Notes under the pieces: model-generated
Told to the model about the DNA's origin: nothing
What the model saw: the letters and a program-made list of their open reading frames with translations, nothing else
Database searches by the model: none
In this document: piece after piece, positions 47,375 through 58,440 of the stretch
How the letters are laid out: each line of letters begins with the position of its first letter
Position numbering within the stretch: position 1 is the stretch's first letter
Program-made: the position numbers and the translations under genes
Assembly: GCA_050084985.1 (NCBI GenBank)
Contig: JBITNC010000001.1
Coordinates: forward strand, 135,346,001 to 135,410,000
Direction of reading: 5' to 3'
Length of the DNA: 64,000 bases
Origin: Nageia nagi
Lineage: Eukaryota > Pinophyta

Positions 47375-48020
47375 TAACATGAATATTTATATGGTTCCTC
47401 TTAATTTGGGAGTATAACTACTTTAAAAGAGCTCATATTTATGGATTTAGAAAAAAATGAACATTACAATACATTCAATGGAGATAATACTACCTTTGAC
47501 AATCACAAATCTCCTTATTGAAATTTAACAACACTCCTTCAATACCTCCACTCAACTCTTCAAGATGCTTCCCAAGTTCAAACTTGACTCAAGATATTTT
47601 ATTTTGCTTCTTAAACCTCCTACTAAGTGACTAAATAAGTTTTTTTTGTCTTATTATTGAATGGATTATCCTCAATTCTCCCTCTAAAAGCTCAAGAAGT
47701 CTACTATCTTTAAATTCCAATTACTTTTCTTGATTCTTTTTTTCTCTCAGCTAGAATAAAGTCTTTAGGAATTTTTTGTTGAAGTATATCTTATGTATAT
47801 TGATCTACACTTGGCACTTCAACTTCCAAAGTAACTAAAAATTATCAAGAACTACCTCACCTTCTACTTTTCTTAGTTAGGAATGGTCTATTTGCCAATC
47901 TTTTTTTGGCATGAAAGGGCCACTAGCAATCCTCTTCATGTATAATAATGATATCAAATTTGGATGCCAACCTTTTTCTTGTACATGCATTAAGAATTTA
48001 AAAAAAAAATGATCCAATTT
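47375..48020. repeat. direct repeat, right copy
   Basis: Partner of 44655-45290, with many indels between the two. It lies just upstream (in the minus direction) of the gag remnant. Confidence 0.55.
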
Positions 48021-48265
48021 TAGACTAATGGATCTTTAAATACCCCAAAAGACCCAAAAAAAAATTATTCTAATGGTGGATGTTTTAATACCCCAAAATA
48101 ACCAAAAGTAAGTCTATCAGTAATGGATCTTAAATTGATACTCTAAAAGAGAGAAAATGAATTCTACTAATTATGGATCTTTTTTTACACTAAAAGAACC
48201 AAGAGGAGGTTGACTATTGATAAATCTTTTCATACCCCAAAAGAGGTAAAAGGTAGTTTATAGAT
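48021..48265. repeat. short tandem repeat, ~55-60 base unit
   Basis: At least four copies of a unit with TAATGGATCTT, then ATACCCCAAAAGA and (A)CCAAAA. Copies vary by indels. No coding content. Confidence 0.6.
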
Positions 48266-49373
48266 GCATTTAAGAAAATATCGATTACATTCATAACTTA
48301 TTTGAAAATCTAAGAGTAGTGACATGAATTTTTTTTGCTTGAATTATAAGAAGAAAATAATATAAGAACTTATTCATTACTTATCTCACCTTTGTTTTCT
48401 ATTGAGAAATTTTAAATTTTGTAATAATAGCATTTTTGATGAAGGAATGGGGAACATTAATGATACTATCATTTATAATAAAAATTAAACTTGACTAAAT
48501 TATAATGGTAAAAATTGTTAGAATTATAAATAACTATGAATAACTTTTGCAAAGATGATGATCAAATGTAAATAAAATTGCCCACCTTGCTTCACACATA
48601 GGCGAATATCCTATGTATAGTAAAATCAAGAAAAATTGCATCATTTCCAAAGATAAATTGAAAGATATTTTAAATAAAAAATTATTTATGTTAGTATTAA
48701 ATTTTGATATTCTTAATGTGATTTTTTAAGTATTAAATGAATTAGTTATAGGAAGAAAAATGTATAAGTCTTGTCAATTAATAAACATTATTAATATGGA
48801 AGTTCTCAATTAAAGTGTTATAAGAAAATATTTTATTTTCTTACCTGTATCATTGAAAATGTGTCATAAATTTTGAGAAAAATAATTAAATAAAATGAAT
48901 AAAAATGAGTTCACCATTATTGTTATCATTTTTCTTACTTGGCTAATGCCCTCTAATAACAATAAAATAAGGATTGAGTTGGCTAGTAATTCAAATGATC
49001 TGGTAAAATTTTCAATGATTTTTGTTGTTGACTAGATTTGATCGAGCATTTTTTCTTGCATGTTAATTGGGCATCATGAAACATTGATATAGTAAAGAAA
49101 AAAGTCCTCTTAATCTATACATAATCATATATTTAAGTCGTTATACATTACTAACAAGGATCGTTGGTTGATTCAAATTTTTTTATAATTTATTCATAAT
49201 TTTGATTAAATTTTACATTGTTTTTAAATTATGATGTTAAATTTTTGAAATTTATTTTTATAATTTTAATATAAATTTTACTTTAATTTTTTTTTTTTAA
49301 TAAATACTACTTACATCAAAAGGTTTTACAAGAACCCTCACCCTTACTCCAACTATTTGATGTTAATAGAGAT
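48266..49373. other. AT-rich stretch, nothing recognised
   Basis: Very AT-rich, with poly-T runs near 49,290. No gene or repeat boundary seen. Confidence 0.55.
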
Positions 49374-49565
49374 TTATTCAGGAAGAGGAATGCGGGTGGC
49401 ACAGCCCCTTTCAACATATCTGTTTTCTACATATCCTACAATCATTGCATTCCATGAAATTATGCTTACATCATGCATCTTGTCAAACAATTCACAGGCC
49501 CTTTCAACGTATCCACTTTTCACATATCCTGTGATCATTGCATCATGCATCTTGTCAAACATCAA
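49374..49565 (-). pseudogene. PPR protein fragment, minus strand
   Basis: The 63-codon frame holds two short PPR motifs: MITGYVKSGYVERACELFDK, then MHDVSIISWNAMIVGYVEN. This S-type motif pair (V-x-x-A-x-x-L-F-D-x-M ... S-W-N-A-M-I-x-G) is typical of PLS-class plant PPR proteins, which edit organelle RNA. The rest of the gene is missing; it is an isolated piece. Confidence 0.7.
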
Positions 49566-49929
49566 ATAAAAAATTTACAAAATAACAGATAAATATTTAG
49601 CAGATTTTTGTACCTTTTTAAATTCCAAGATATCAGATTTGTATATGATTCTTTCTCCCTTGTAACATTTGATATCAGAGGACACATTACTACACCGCAA
49701 TACAAAATCTCTCCTCCTTATTAATCAATCCCTTCAATTGATTTCAGGCGAAAAATATGAAATCCAGATATTGGCATTAACATTTATAAAAACTTTGGCA
49801 CAATTCGATCGATTTCCCTTTCTAAACATACCCATGTTGGAATTCCATAAGTAATTGCCACGCCGCAAATCATTTCCTTAAATCCGACCATTTATGTTAT
49901 GAAATCAAACAACTGATGCCCTTTCGTTC

Positions 49930-50215
49930 GTCGTTAGAGTGAACGATCACGAGGACAATAGTTTGTCCTTTGGCACACATCCTGAATGAATGCGTCCAAG
50001 ATTTAAAAGAAGAACCTCCTCCCTTGTCACCAATCTGTAGTCGTCCACGACGAACTCACTAAAATCCATGCCAACCTTCCCAACATGTTTTGCAAATCTA
50101 CAGTTGAGAGATTGATCACAGAAATAAAGCCAAACATGATACTCCCATGGTGATACTCTCCATTTTCGAATTCCATCCATTGTGAGTCAGAAATCCTCCC
50201 ACAGAAGGTTGTTAA
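49930..50215 (-). pseudogene. second UGT fragment, minus strand
   Basis: It matches the 3' part of the UGT pseudogene at 36,455-36,855 (shared words include the TTTGGC..CAT-CCTGAATGAATGC end and CATTGTGAGTCAGAAATCC). About 110 bases are missing relative to that copy; the breakpoints share CCTCCT. The PSPG box is mostly absent: only the GDQ-side sequence (CDQSLNCRFAK) remains. No 5' part is found nearby, so this is a truncated duplicate. Confidence 0.75.
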
Positions 50216-50344
50216 ATAACCTTTGGCTGGGTTATATGCTAGCTATGAGTAATACTCCAACTTTGGATATCAATGCGTAAGACGGTCTTATTAATATGTG
50301 AAAGGATGGACGTACACACATCACTTTGTTCATTGTTAGAATAT
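50216..50344. other. spacer without recognised features
   Basis: Short spacer between the UGT fragment and the minisatellite. Confidence 0.5.
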
Positions 50345-50725
50345 ATTAGTTTCTATTGAGCATGGAAAACTATCTTATCATTGTCCTCTCTTTCTTGCCA
50401 TTGAACATGGGCAAGATCTTGTCTTCTTGTGCTTTCCATTGAGCATAGGAAAAGAACTTATCATTGTCATCTCTTGCTTTTCATTGAGCATGGGCAAGAT
50501 TTATCCTTAGTACACCTTGCTTTCTATTTAGCATAGGGCAAGGCCATCATTCCTTTATTCTTTTAGAATAAGTTCATTATCACTATGGTTTGGTTTTGGT
50601 TTTCATTGAGCATGGGACAAAGTTATCCTTGACTCATCTCGAGTCATGATCATTTAACATAAATTTATCATATCCTTGACTCATCTCAAGTCTTGATCAT
50701 ATAGCATGTGGTAGGTTTGCGAACC
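50345..50725. repeat. minisatellite with CATTGAGCATGGG words
   Basis: At least five variants of TTCCATTGAGCATGGGCAAG spaced roughly 60-90 bases apart, followed by two copies of a CCTTGACTCATCTC-AGTC-TGATCAT word. Copies differ by substitutions and indels. No coding frame spans it. Confidence 0.65.
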
Positions 50726-50764
50726 TTTGCATTCCCTTATATGTCAGCAAAAAAATTTTAATCA

Positions 50765-50870
50765 TTGATAATCATCATGTCATCCTTCATCATTTTATCC
50801 TTTCATTATTTTATCTTTTCATCCTTTCATCATTTTATCATTTCATCATCATCATCATCTTCCCCATTAG
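50765..50870. repeat. simple repeat of CATTTTATC and ATC type
   Basis: Irregular repeats of TTTCATCATTTTATC, ending in (ATC)n near 50,845-50,862. Confidence 0.7.
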
Positions 50871-51590
50871 CTTTTGAGTTGAGTCTCATGTCTTGCGACA
50901 CTCACCTCAAAAGGGGGTATCTATAAGTATCTCAAAATCTCTCTTTCATATCTAGTCGCTTTGTGTCTTATTACTTTTATCTCATTTCCCCATCATAGTC
51001 ATTATTGACCTTATGAGTCCAAACCATTGGTTCGATGTCCAACCTATATAAAGTTAATTTTGATATATGCTTTCCCTCCTCCTAATCATTATTAATTTAT
51101 GCCTTCTTGCCTTAGTCATTACCAGTCTACCTATCTTGTCCAACCAAACCTTATAGCATATCCACAAGCCATAGCATACCCTAAGACCCTTTTTAACATG
51201 TTTAGAGCATTCTTGTAGGTGTTAGAGAGTACATGGAGCAATAATAGAGAAATGAAGCACTTGTATCCTTATTTATTGCATTTTTATACATCTATGTGAG
51301 AAAGTAGCAATTTTTAGGCTAGATTCATGGTAGTTTATCTCATTTTATTATCTTATCATTATCTTAGCATAACATGAGCATACCAAATTGCATTGTAAGC
51401 ATTCCCTTATTTTTTATCGTCCATTTGATTGTCAGATAGGGGGCCTATATTCCATCAAGGGGGTTTAACACCTCTCTTTAAGATCACTTTAGGGCCTTTA
51501 AAGGATTAGAGTGTTGAGACCCCCACTAACATTTTTCTTCTTACAAGTCTAGCACATCACACCCCCACCATCATTATCACAATAGGTAAA
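50871..51590. other. spacer, possible LTR remnant, not assigned
   Basis: AAAAGGGGGTATC at about 50,911 could be an old polypurine tract, and TATATAAAG near 51,045 a TATA-like word. I found no partner sequence, so no element is called. Confidence 0.35.
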
Positions 51591-52062
51591 TGTTAGAAAT
51601 TATAATGCATTATTGTGTAAAATTTATTTTTAATGTAAATTCACTTAATGCTTAAAGTATATTTAGATACCTTAAAGTAATAAGAGAATAAATATGAAAA
51701 AATATTTAACCTTACCTTTGGGTAAAAGGGAGGTTAAAGAGTGGGTTTCATCTTATAAATAGAGAGGTACCCCCTCTCATTATGTATTTGTAGAAGCATG
51801 AAGATTCTAGTCTTGTAGAGTTATAAAAATGATCTTGAAAGAGTTTTGTATAAGAATTCTTGTAGAATAATTCTTGAGAATTTGTAGGAGAGTTCTCTTG
51901 TAAGAAGTAATAAAAGAGATGGTTCAAAGTGGATGTACTCTCAAGAGTTGGAGGAACCATTATACATTGTGTGTTCTCATTTGTGTGAATGATTTGTTCT
52001 TAGTTAGATTTGTTGGAGAAGTTACAAGAAATCTTGATTTATGTAATCCTTCAATTCAATTA
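51591..52062 (+). repeat. 5' LTR of the non-coding element
   Basis: It starts TGTTAGAAATTATAATGC and ends ...CAATTA, the right copy ending ...CTATCA. A canonical TATA box, TATAAATA, is at 51754-51761, followed by GAGAGGTACCCCCTCTCATT, which is kept in the right copy. Confidence 0.85.
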
Positions 52063-52064
52063 AG

Positions 52065-52076
52065 TGGTATCAAAGC
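52065..52076 (+). promoter_or_regulatory. primer-binding site (initiator Met tRNA type)
   Basis: TGGTATCAAAGC, two bases after the LTR, is one base off the perfect plant initiator-Met primer site. The identical variant occurs in the minus-strand copia element at 43466-43477. Confidence 0.85.
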
Positions 52077-52648
52077 CTTTCTTATGGTAGTCTCCTCAAA
52101 TTTTTACTTGGTGATTTTAAAGTAACTCTCCTCAAATTTAACGTATATCTAACCTCTAAAATTCTTTTAATTTTTATTTGAAACTTCATGGTTGATTAAT
52201 TTCAATTTCTTGTTTTTTGAAATTGAAAGTTGATATCTATACTAACATGTTTTATCTTAAGAATAATGGGCTCAAATTTAAGGTAATTGTTACCTTAGTT
52301 AATGTTAGTAATATTTGAAGTTAGATCTAACATTTTTCTATGGTTAGATTTCAAGATCTTGAGAAAATTAGTGTTACTATTTTCCTTCATATTCAAATCT
52401 AATATTTTTTAGATTTTAACACTATGCTAAGATCTTAATTTTTTGTAAGCTTACAAAAATCCAATTAATAATATTTTTGTAATGGGCTTTTTTTTTTGTA
52501 AGGAAATTTGCATATATTTTTTTACAATAGTAAAAATTTTTTTTGCTATTTAAAATAATATTCATGCAAAAAGCATTTGAGAAAGATTACAATCCTTGTA
52601 TTGTAACTACAAAAGCTTACAAAAAAATTTTATGAAACATTTGGATTG

Positions 52649-52685
<37 letters not shown>

Positions 52686-55682
52686 TATAGAATTCAAATA
52701 TATTTTTAATTCTATATTTTTTATATAAAAAATGTATCAAAATCTATTTTTTTATTAAAAAAATAAAGCAAACATTTTTTTGTATTTTTTTATATAGAAT
52801 TTTTATTAAAAAATTTAAAAAAGAAGGCAATCCTAAAGGGTGCCACCCCTCCTTTAGAGTAGGCATGCTACCCTTGAGTGTAGCCCCTCCTTTGGAGTGG
52901 GCATGCAACCCTCAAGCACAGCCCCTCCTTTAGAGTGGGTGTGCAACCTTCAAGCACGATGGGCATGTGACCTTGCTGGGTGCTGCCCCTCCTATGGGAG
53001 GTGGCACATGACCCTATTGGATGCTACTCCTCTATAGTGAGGATGCACATCCCACAAGCATGACCCCTTCGAGGAGGTGGCACATGGTTAGTCTAACATC
53101 GTCCCTCCTAGGACATGGCATAAGAAAATCCCCTCTTACAACAACAACCCTCATTTTTTGCTATTTTTTTTCTTAAGGTTCCTCCTTTGCAATTTTTTCC
53201 TCACCACCACTTCTCCCTCTTCTCCATGTTTATTTTGTGGAAGGGTTATATAAAAAATATAATTTCTTTTTTAGCATTTTTTTTTCACCATATAAATTTG
53301 GTGGAGGATTGAGTTTTAGGCCATTATATTAAATGGTATCTCTTTTAAAAAAGGGAAACCTTTTAAAATTAAAAAAGGCATGTTACCCTTTTAGCATATG
53401 GGATACATTGCATTTTTGGTGGAAGATTTGATTTATAAAGCATCCAATGTTAAATTTCCACATGTCCTCACCTTATTTTAAATATGGATTTTTTCTAAAA
53501 GTAAAGACTCTCATTAAAGTATCCTATGTTAAAAGGGTCCTTTTTTGATGAGTAATAATTTCTCAATCGTTTAGTTTTTTTAAGTAATGATTTTGCCATG
53601 TGGTGGTAGGTGTTAACATCAACCTTTTTTTTTATTTTGGCAAAATATTTAAAAAATAAAGCACTCTAGTGAACAATTATACCTTTATGTAATATTTTTT
53701 TTTATTAATATTTATGTATAATCATGTGTTATTTTTGTAATATATGTTATTTTTGGAAAAATGGTCAAGTATGAAAATGATTTATGTCATTTTTGCAAAG
53801 CAATTAATTGTAACTATTATTATTTTTATACAACTTTTTGCAAGTATTGCAATTTTTTCTTCAAGATAATATTGGACTTATTTATAGCATTAATTGATAA
53901 TGTCTAATACATTTCAATCCATTTTTGCATACTTTGCAATTTTTTAATGCAATTTTTTTCTTATGTCATTGCATTAAATATGCACTTTGTTCAAATAAAT
54001 ATTTATTATGCACATTTTAATTGTTGTGAATATGCATAGTGTGGATATGCATATTTTATTTGTTGTGAATATGTATAGTGTGGATATGCATAATGTGATG
54101 TTCTTGAATTTGCATAGTGTTTGAAGTGAAAATTTAGGTAAAAAAATAAATTTAATTATGATATGCACTATCATTATTAGTTGCAATGCTATGAAAATTT
54201 ATTGTAGATGTACATAATGTTTAAAGTGGAAATTTAGGTAAAACTTTATTTCAAACTATGATATGCACTATCCTTATTAGTTAAAATATTATTAAAATGG
54301 AAACTTGTTTATTGATTGATGCCACTATACTTCTATGATTGGAAAGTTTATCTATGTTTATAGATTGATGCCACTATACTTTCATGTTTAGAATGTTTAT
54401 CCATATCGATGGATTGATTGCCACATTGCTATTTATTAGAAAGTTGTTGTGGATGGAGTGGTTAAAAGGTTTTCCCTTCTCCATGACTACATTGTTGGAG
54501 TGGTTAAAAATATTTGTTCTTCTCCATAATTGCACATTTTTAGAGTGGTTCAAAAAGTTCACCCTTCTCTATGATTGCACATTATTGTAGTTAAAAACAT
54601 TTACCCTTCTTCAAAATTGTAATTATTTGATGAAATTTGAATCTATGTTGATGGATTAATGCTATCAAATTTTATCATATGCATTTTGACTAGTAGAATA
54701 GTCAAGTTGGCATTTATGTCTTATGCTTTACCTTGTAAACCTTAACTTGGTGGTTTGGTCAAGTAGGCATTTTTTGTGGCTTAAAAAAAAACTTAAGTTT
54801 TTGATATAATCAAGTAGTTATGCCTTATAAATCTTGGCTTTGTGTTTGTTCAAGTTGGCATTTATGGCTTAAAAATCTTTACTTGGTGATATAGTCAAGT
54901 TGTTATGTTTTACAAATCTAGACTTAGTGATTTAGTCAAAATTGGATTTGTTGGTTTATGGCATGGTTAAAGAATCATTTTCATAAGAGTATTTATTTGG
55001 TGAAGTTGTCATCAAGGAGGAGAAAAATGTTATGATGTGATAATATCCTCATATACAAAATATAAATATAAATAATGATAAAAATTAAATAAAAAATTAA
55101 AAAATAAAAATAATAATTGATGATAATTATTGATATTGTTGATATACATGCTCATGGATGATATATTTTATATGCACATGTGATATTCTTAGATATAATA
55201 GTTTATGATGTATGTCATCTTTGATGTTATGCATATGTGACTATTTGGCATCTCTGTATGTACCATTTTTGATGTTTTGTATATGTGATTACTTGGCATA
55301 GCTGTATGCATCATTTTATCAATTTATGAATCATATTATTTGATTTATGTATAAATGAATATATGATGCATCTAATTGATCTTATTTATGAGTTAGTTGT
55401 ATCTTGTAAGCTTTTTCTTGAGATTGCAAGTTACTTCGGGTATGTAGGCTCATGGAAGGTCATCATGTCAACATTGTTGGATGACTACTCCTGTACATTG
55501 AAACTATTTATAGTTAATAATTGTATTGTAAAACCATTTTTTAAAATAGTTAAATATTTGAGCCATTGTATAACCATCTATATTCTATTACTTTCTCACA
55601 AGTTCTCATCTCTAATTGTATACTTATGGAGAAGAACTCTCTTACTCTTTATCTTTTCAACTCTCTACCCTAATATTGCATT
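52077..55682 (+). other. interior of the non-coding LTR element, built from short tandem arrays
   Basis: No protein motif in any frame. It holds an (ATGT)n microsatellite at about 52,657-52,684 and a GC-richer array of ~45-base units at 52,840-53,100 (CCCCTCCTTTAGAGTGGGCATG type). A ~60-base array at 54,440-54,620 carries GGAGTGGTTAAAA words, and another at 54,690-54,960 carries GGTCAAGTTGGCATTTATGG words. Shorter doublets lie at 54,310-54,420 and 55,200-55,310. An AAGGAGGAGAAAAATGTTATG block at 55,014 might be a second, internal PPT-LTR junction. Confidence 0.6.
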
Positions 55683-55691
55683 AAAGGGGAG
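55683..55691 (+). promoter_or_regulatory. polypurine tract
   Basis: AAAGGGGAG lies directly before the TG of the right LTR, where plus-strand cDNA synthesis would start. Confidence 0.85.
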
Positions 55692-56149
55692 TGATAGAAA
55701 TTATAATGTATTATTATGTAATATTTATCTTTAATATAAATTCACTTAATACTTAAATTATCTTTAAATACCTTAAAGCATTAAGGGAATAAATATGGAA
55801 AAATATTTAACCTTACCCTTGGGTAAAGGGAAGGTTAAAGAGTGGGTTTCATATTATAAATAGAGAGGTACCCCCTCTCATTATGTACATGTATAAGCAT
55901 GAGGATGCTAATATTATAGAGTTATAAAAATATTCTTGTATGAGCCTTGTAGAATAATTCTTGAGAATTTGTAGGAGAGTTCTCTTGTGAGAAGTAATAG
56001 AAGAGATGGTTCAAAGTGGATGTATGCTCAAGAATTAGAGGAACCACTATACATTGTTTGTTTTCATTTGTGTGAATGATTTATTCTTTATTAGATTCAT
56101 TGGTGAAGCTACAAGAGATCTTAGGTTATGGAATCCTTTAATTCTATCA
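55692..56149 (+). repeat. 3' LTR of the non-coding element
   Basis: Partner of 51591-52062. It is 14 bases shorter because of a deletion near 55,940. The TATA box TATAAATA is kept at 55855-55862. Confidence 0.85.
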
Positions 56150-56264
56150 CTAAACTCCTCCCTTTAGCATTAGTATTGCAACCTTGGTCCTCATCCCTCC
56201 TTTGCTGAGAGTGGGCCAACCATTTAGGGTGCATCACACAATGTTGAGGTTATGAATAACTTGA

Positions 56265-56425
56265 TAGGAATATATGAAAAATATGGAAGAAAAAAAAATC
56301 TTGATAATTATTTAACAAGATGCATTATGCAAAAATAGTTTGATGGAATGCAGTGATTAGAAGATATGCAATTCATGGCTATAACAAAGATGTTCTTAAA
56401 CTCTATGATATATATCTTTAACACC
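56265..56425 (+). pseudogene. PPR fragment
   Basis: Reading across two small shifts gives an S-type PPR motif: the IYEKYG start, LTRCIMQK as a remnant of LFNKMH, and a LWNAVI-type strand near 56,345, followed by YAIHGYNKDVLKL. It matches 63,570-63,700 of the PPR pseudogene at the window end. It stops where the inverted repeat begins. Confidence 0.6.
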
Positions 56426-56751
56426 TAAAAAACAATTTTGATTTAATTAAAATACTTTTTATATATTTGAAATTATTTATTTAATTTAATAAATAAATGC
56501 TCTTTTTCATGTGCACTATCATCTACCTTTATGTTTTATGGTAACAAGTCAACTCGACATCACAATAAGCCTAACGAGGAGCCTTAGCACTAGACCTATT
56601 TCCTATAAATATGGAGGGGTTATACATGATCAAATATATGACATTACATGATATAATTATGAATACTTTATAGGTGGTAATATTCTTATGTCAATCTTGA
56701 TCAATATTTCTAAAGATCACCTATCATCTCTAGATTTTGTTATATTATGAG
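56425..56751 (+). repeat. left arm of a 327-base inverted repeat
   Basis: The reverse complement of 61635-61962 matches over the whole arm, for example AAATAAATGCTCTTTTTCAT and CATCTACCTTTATGTTTTAT. It holds a TATA box (TATAAATA at 56604-56611), so it may be an LTR of a retroelement family. The right arm has TATAAAG at the matching place. Confidence 0.75.
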
Positions 56752-56840
56752 CTCTTCATTACTATGATCTTTCATCCTTTTGCAATTAAGATTAGGCATA
56801 TTGAAAGTGGTATGTTGACATTAAGTTAAAGGGTGAGGTA

Positions 56841-56962
56841 TTCTAAAATGATAATCAAGTACTATCACTAGGTTTTTGACACCATCAGGTACTATCACTA
56901 GGTATTCTAAAATGATAATCAGGTACTAAAATGATAATCAGGTACTATCACTAGGTTTTTGA
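56841..56962. repeat. short nested tandem repeat
   Basis: Several copies of AATGATAATCAGGTACTA and TATCACTAGGTTTTTGA in varying order. One diverged copy recurs in the same orientation at about 62,301-62,340, so the module flanks the region on both sides. Confidence 0.6.
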
Positions 56963-57084
56963 GTATAGAGTTTTTGAATTGGAATGTTAAATGGAATTGA
57001 TGAACAATTTGGTAAGAAATTTATAATAGGAAAATGTTCATTATTTTGGCTTATTTGCAAGTTTATAAAAAGAAAAAATATAGA

Positions 57085-57665
57085 TATTGGCAGACCATTA
57101 CCACCTGCACCTTTAGATGATGCATTACAAGAACTACTAGAGTTAAATCAATAGAATGATTCCATCATAACATGCATCAACATGATTGCACCTATGGTTA
57201 TAAGAGGTAGTGACAACCCATTTTACCATCACATCCACCAAATAAGGTATGATGAAAAGGTAATCTTTACTATATTTGATGGTCATCCCAATCCTAGAGT
57301 TCATTTGCAAAGATATTACTTAGAAGATATTTTAATTGAAAATGATTATGTTGTTAGATAAAATATTTTCTCTTAGCTTAAAATTTAAATCGTTCTTATG
57401 GTTTAATAATATGCCTAATGAGAGTATTACATATTTTGATGATGTTGTTAAAGCTTTCTTGTATTGATATATTCTATTTGTAACACAATAACCATATCCT
57501 TTAGACATGTATGACCTAAAACAAAAACAAGATCAACTTGTTAGTGAATTCATTATTGAGTGGTCCAAAGTATCCAACCGAATTCTAATCCCCACCAAAG
57601 AAAAGAAGCATATCTTTTTTTAGCCTTGTTTCCATGAAATGTTTAGTAAATAGGCCTATCAAAAA
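57085..57665 (+). pseudogene. Ty3/gypsy gag remnant
   Basis: Broken frames give PLPPAPLDDALQELLELN, FDGHPNPRVHLQRYYLED, LWFNNMPNESITYFDDVV, then YPLDMYDLKQKQDQLVSEFI and EWSKVSNRI. The FDG-P-VHL-YY, LWF-N-PS-ITYF-D and L-QK-ESF-FI-RW sequence is the retrotransposon gag core. Stops at about 57,151, 57,358 and 57,376. No pol follows on this strand. Confidence 0.75.
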
Positions 57666-58440
57666 GCCTTCACATGTTTACATGTCCATATTTGAATACA
57701 TTTCATGATTAACTACTTAAAATTAAAATATACATGTCAACCTTTCAAACATAGTCCTAATCAAGTAAAAAGCAAACACAAAATAGAACACCTCTTAGCA
57801 TAACCAAAAAATACACATATATATAATCAAAAAGTATGTTGTGTATACATATGTCATTAAACATATTTCCATAAAATGCCATAACAAAACATGTCAACTA
57901 ATATATAATCTTAGTTCCCTCCACATGAACTTTGACCCATATATGGATCTTAGGTCCTAATCCTACTCTTAGACCTAGACCAGTTAGTAGATATAGAAGC
58001 TTGTGTCTATCCAAACTAAAGGAGTTGATTATCCTTTATCATGATAAGGTCTTGGAGCCTCTTCAGGTCTTGGTGCTACATCACATGTGGTAGGGCTTGT
58101 AATATCTCAATTTATCCCTAAAGGATACTGATATGATCATCTCAATCCTTCATCTTGATAATTTATCATAAATAGTTTATCATTTTTTTCCTTGAACTAA
58201 AAATACATTCATAAACTAAAGTCATAGAGTCTAAGTATACTTGAGGTATTCATCGAATGAGATGTAGCTCTCAATTAGGATGGTGAATGTGGATCTACTG
58301 GCTGGGTAGGTAGGGGAGCATCTCATGTATTCATGGTCTCTTTGCCCACCATCTCTATCTCCTCCTCATCCCCTTCCTCCTCCCTTGTATCTTCCTTATC
58401 ACCCTCCTAATCCTAAAGTCCTAATGGCATAGGCCTCATT
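57666..58440. other. spacer between gag and PMD remnants
   Basis: No coding motif. 58,340-58,410 is CT-rich (CCATCTCTATCTCCTCC type), which on the minus strand would be an acidic or purine-rich tail of the PMD gene. Confidence 0.45.

Larger units (their letters stand above)
51591..56149 (+). mobile_element. non-coding LTR retrotransposon (LARD-like), 4.56 kb
   Basis: Two directly repeated LTRs (51591-52062 and 55692-56149) flank a 3.6 kb interior. A primer-binding site follows the left LTR and a polypurine tract precedes the right one, yet no gag or pol motif is visible in any frame. Flanks GTAAA and CTAAA suggest a 5-base target duplication with one mismatch. The primer site is of copia type. 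Such elements depend on proteins supplied by a coding relative. Confidence 0.85.
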
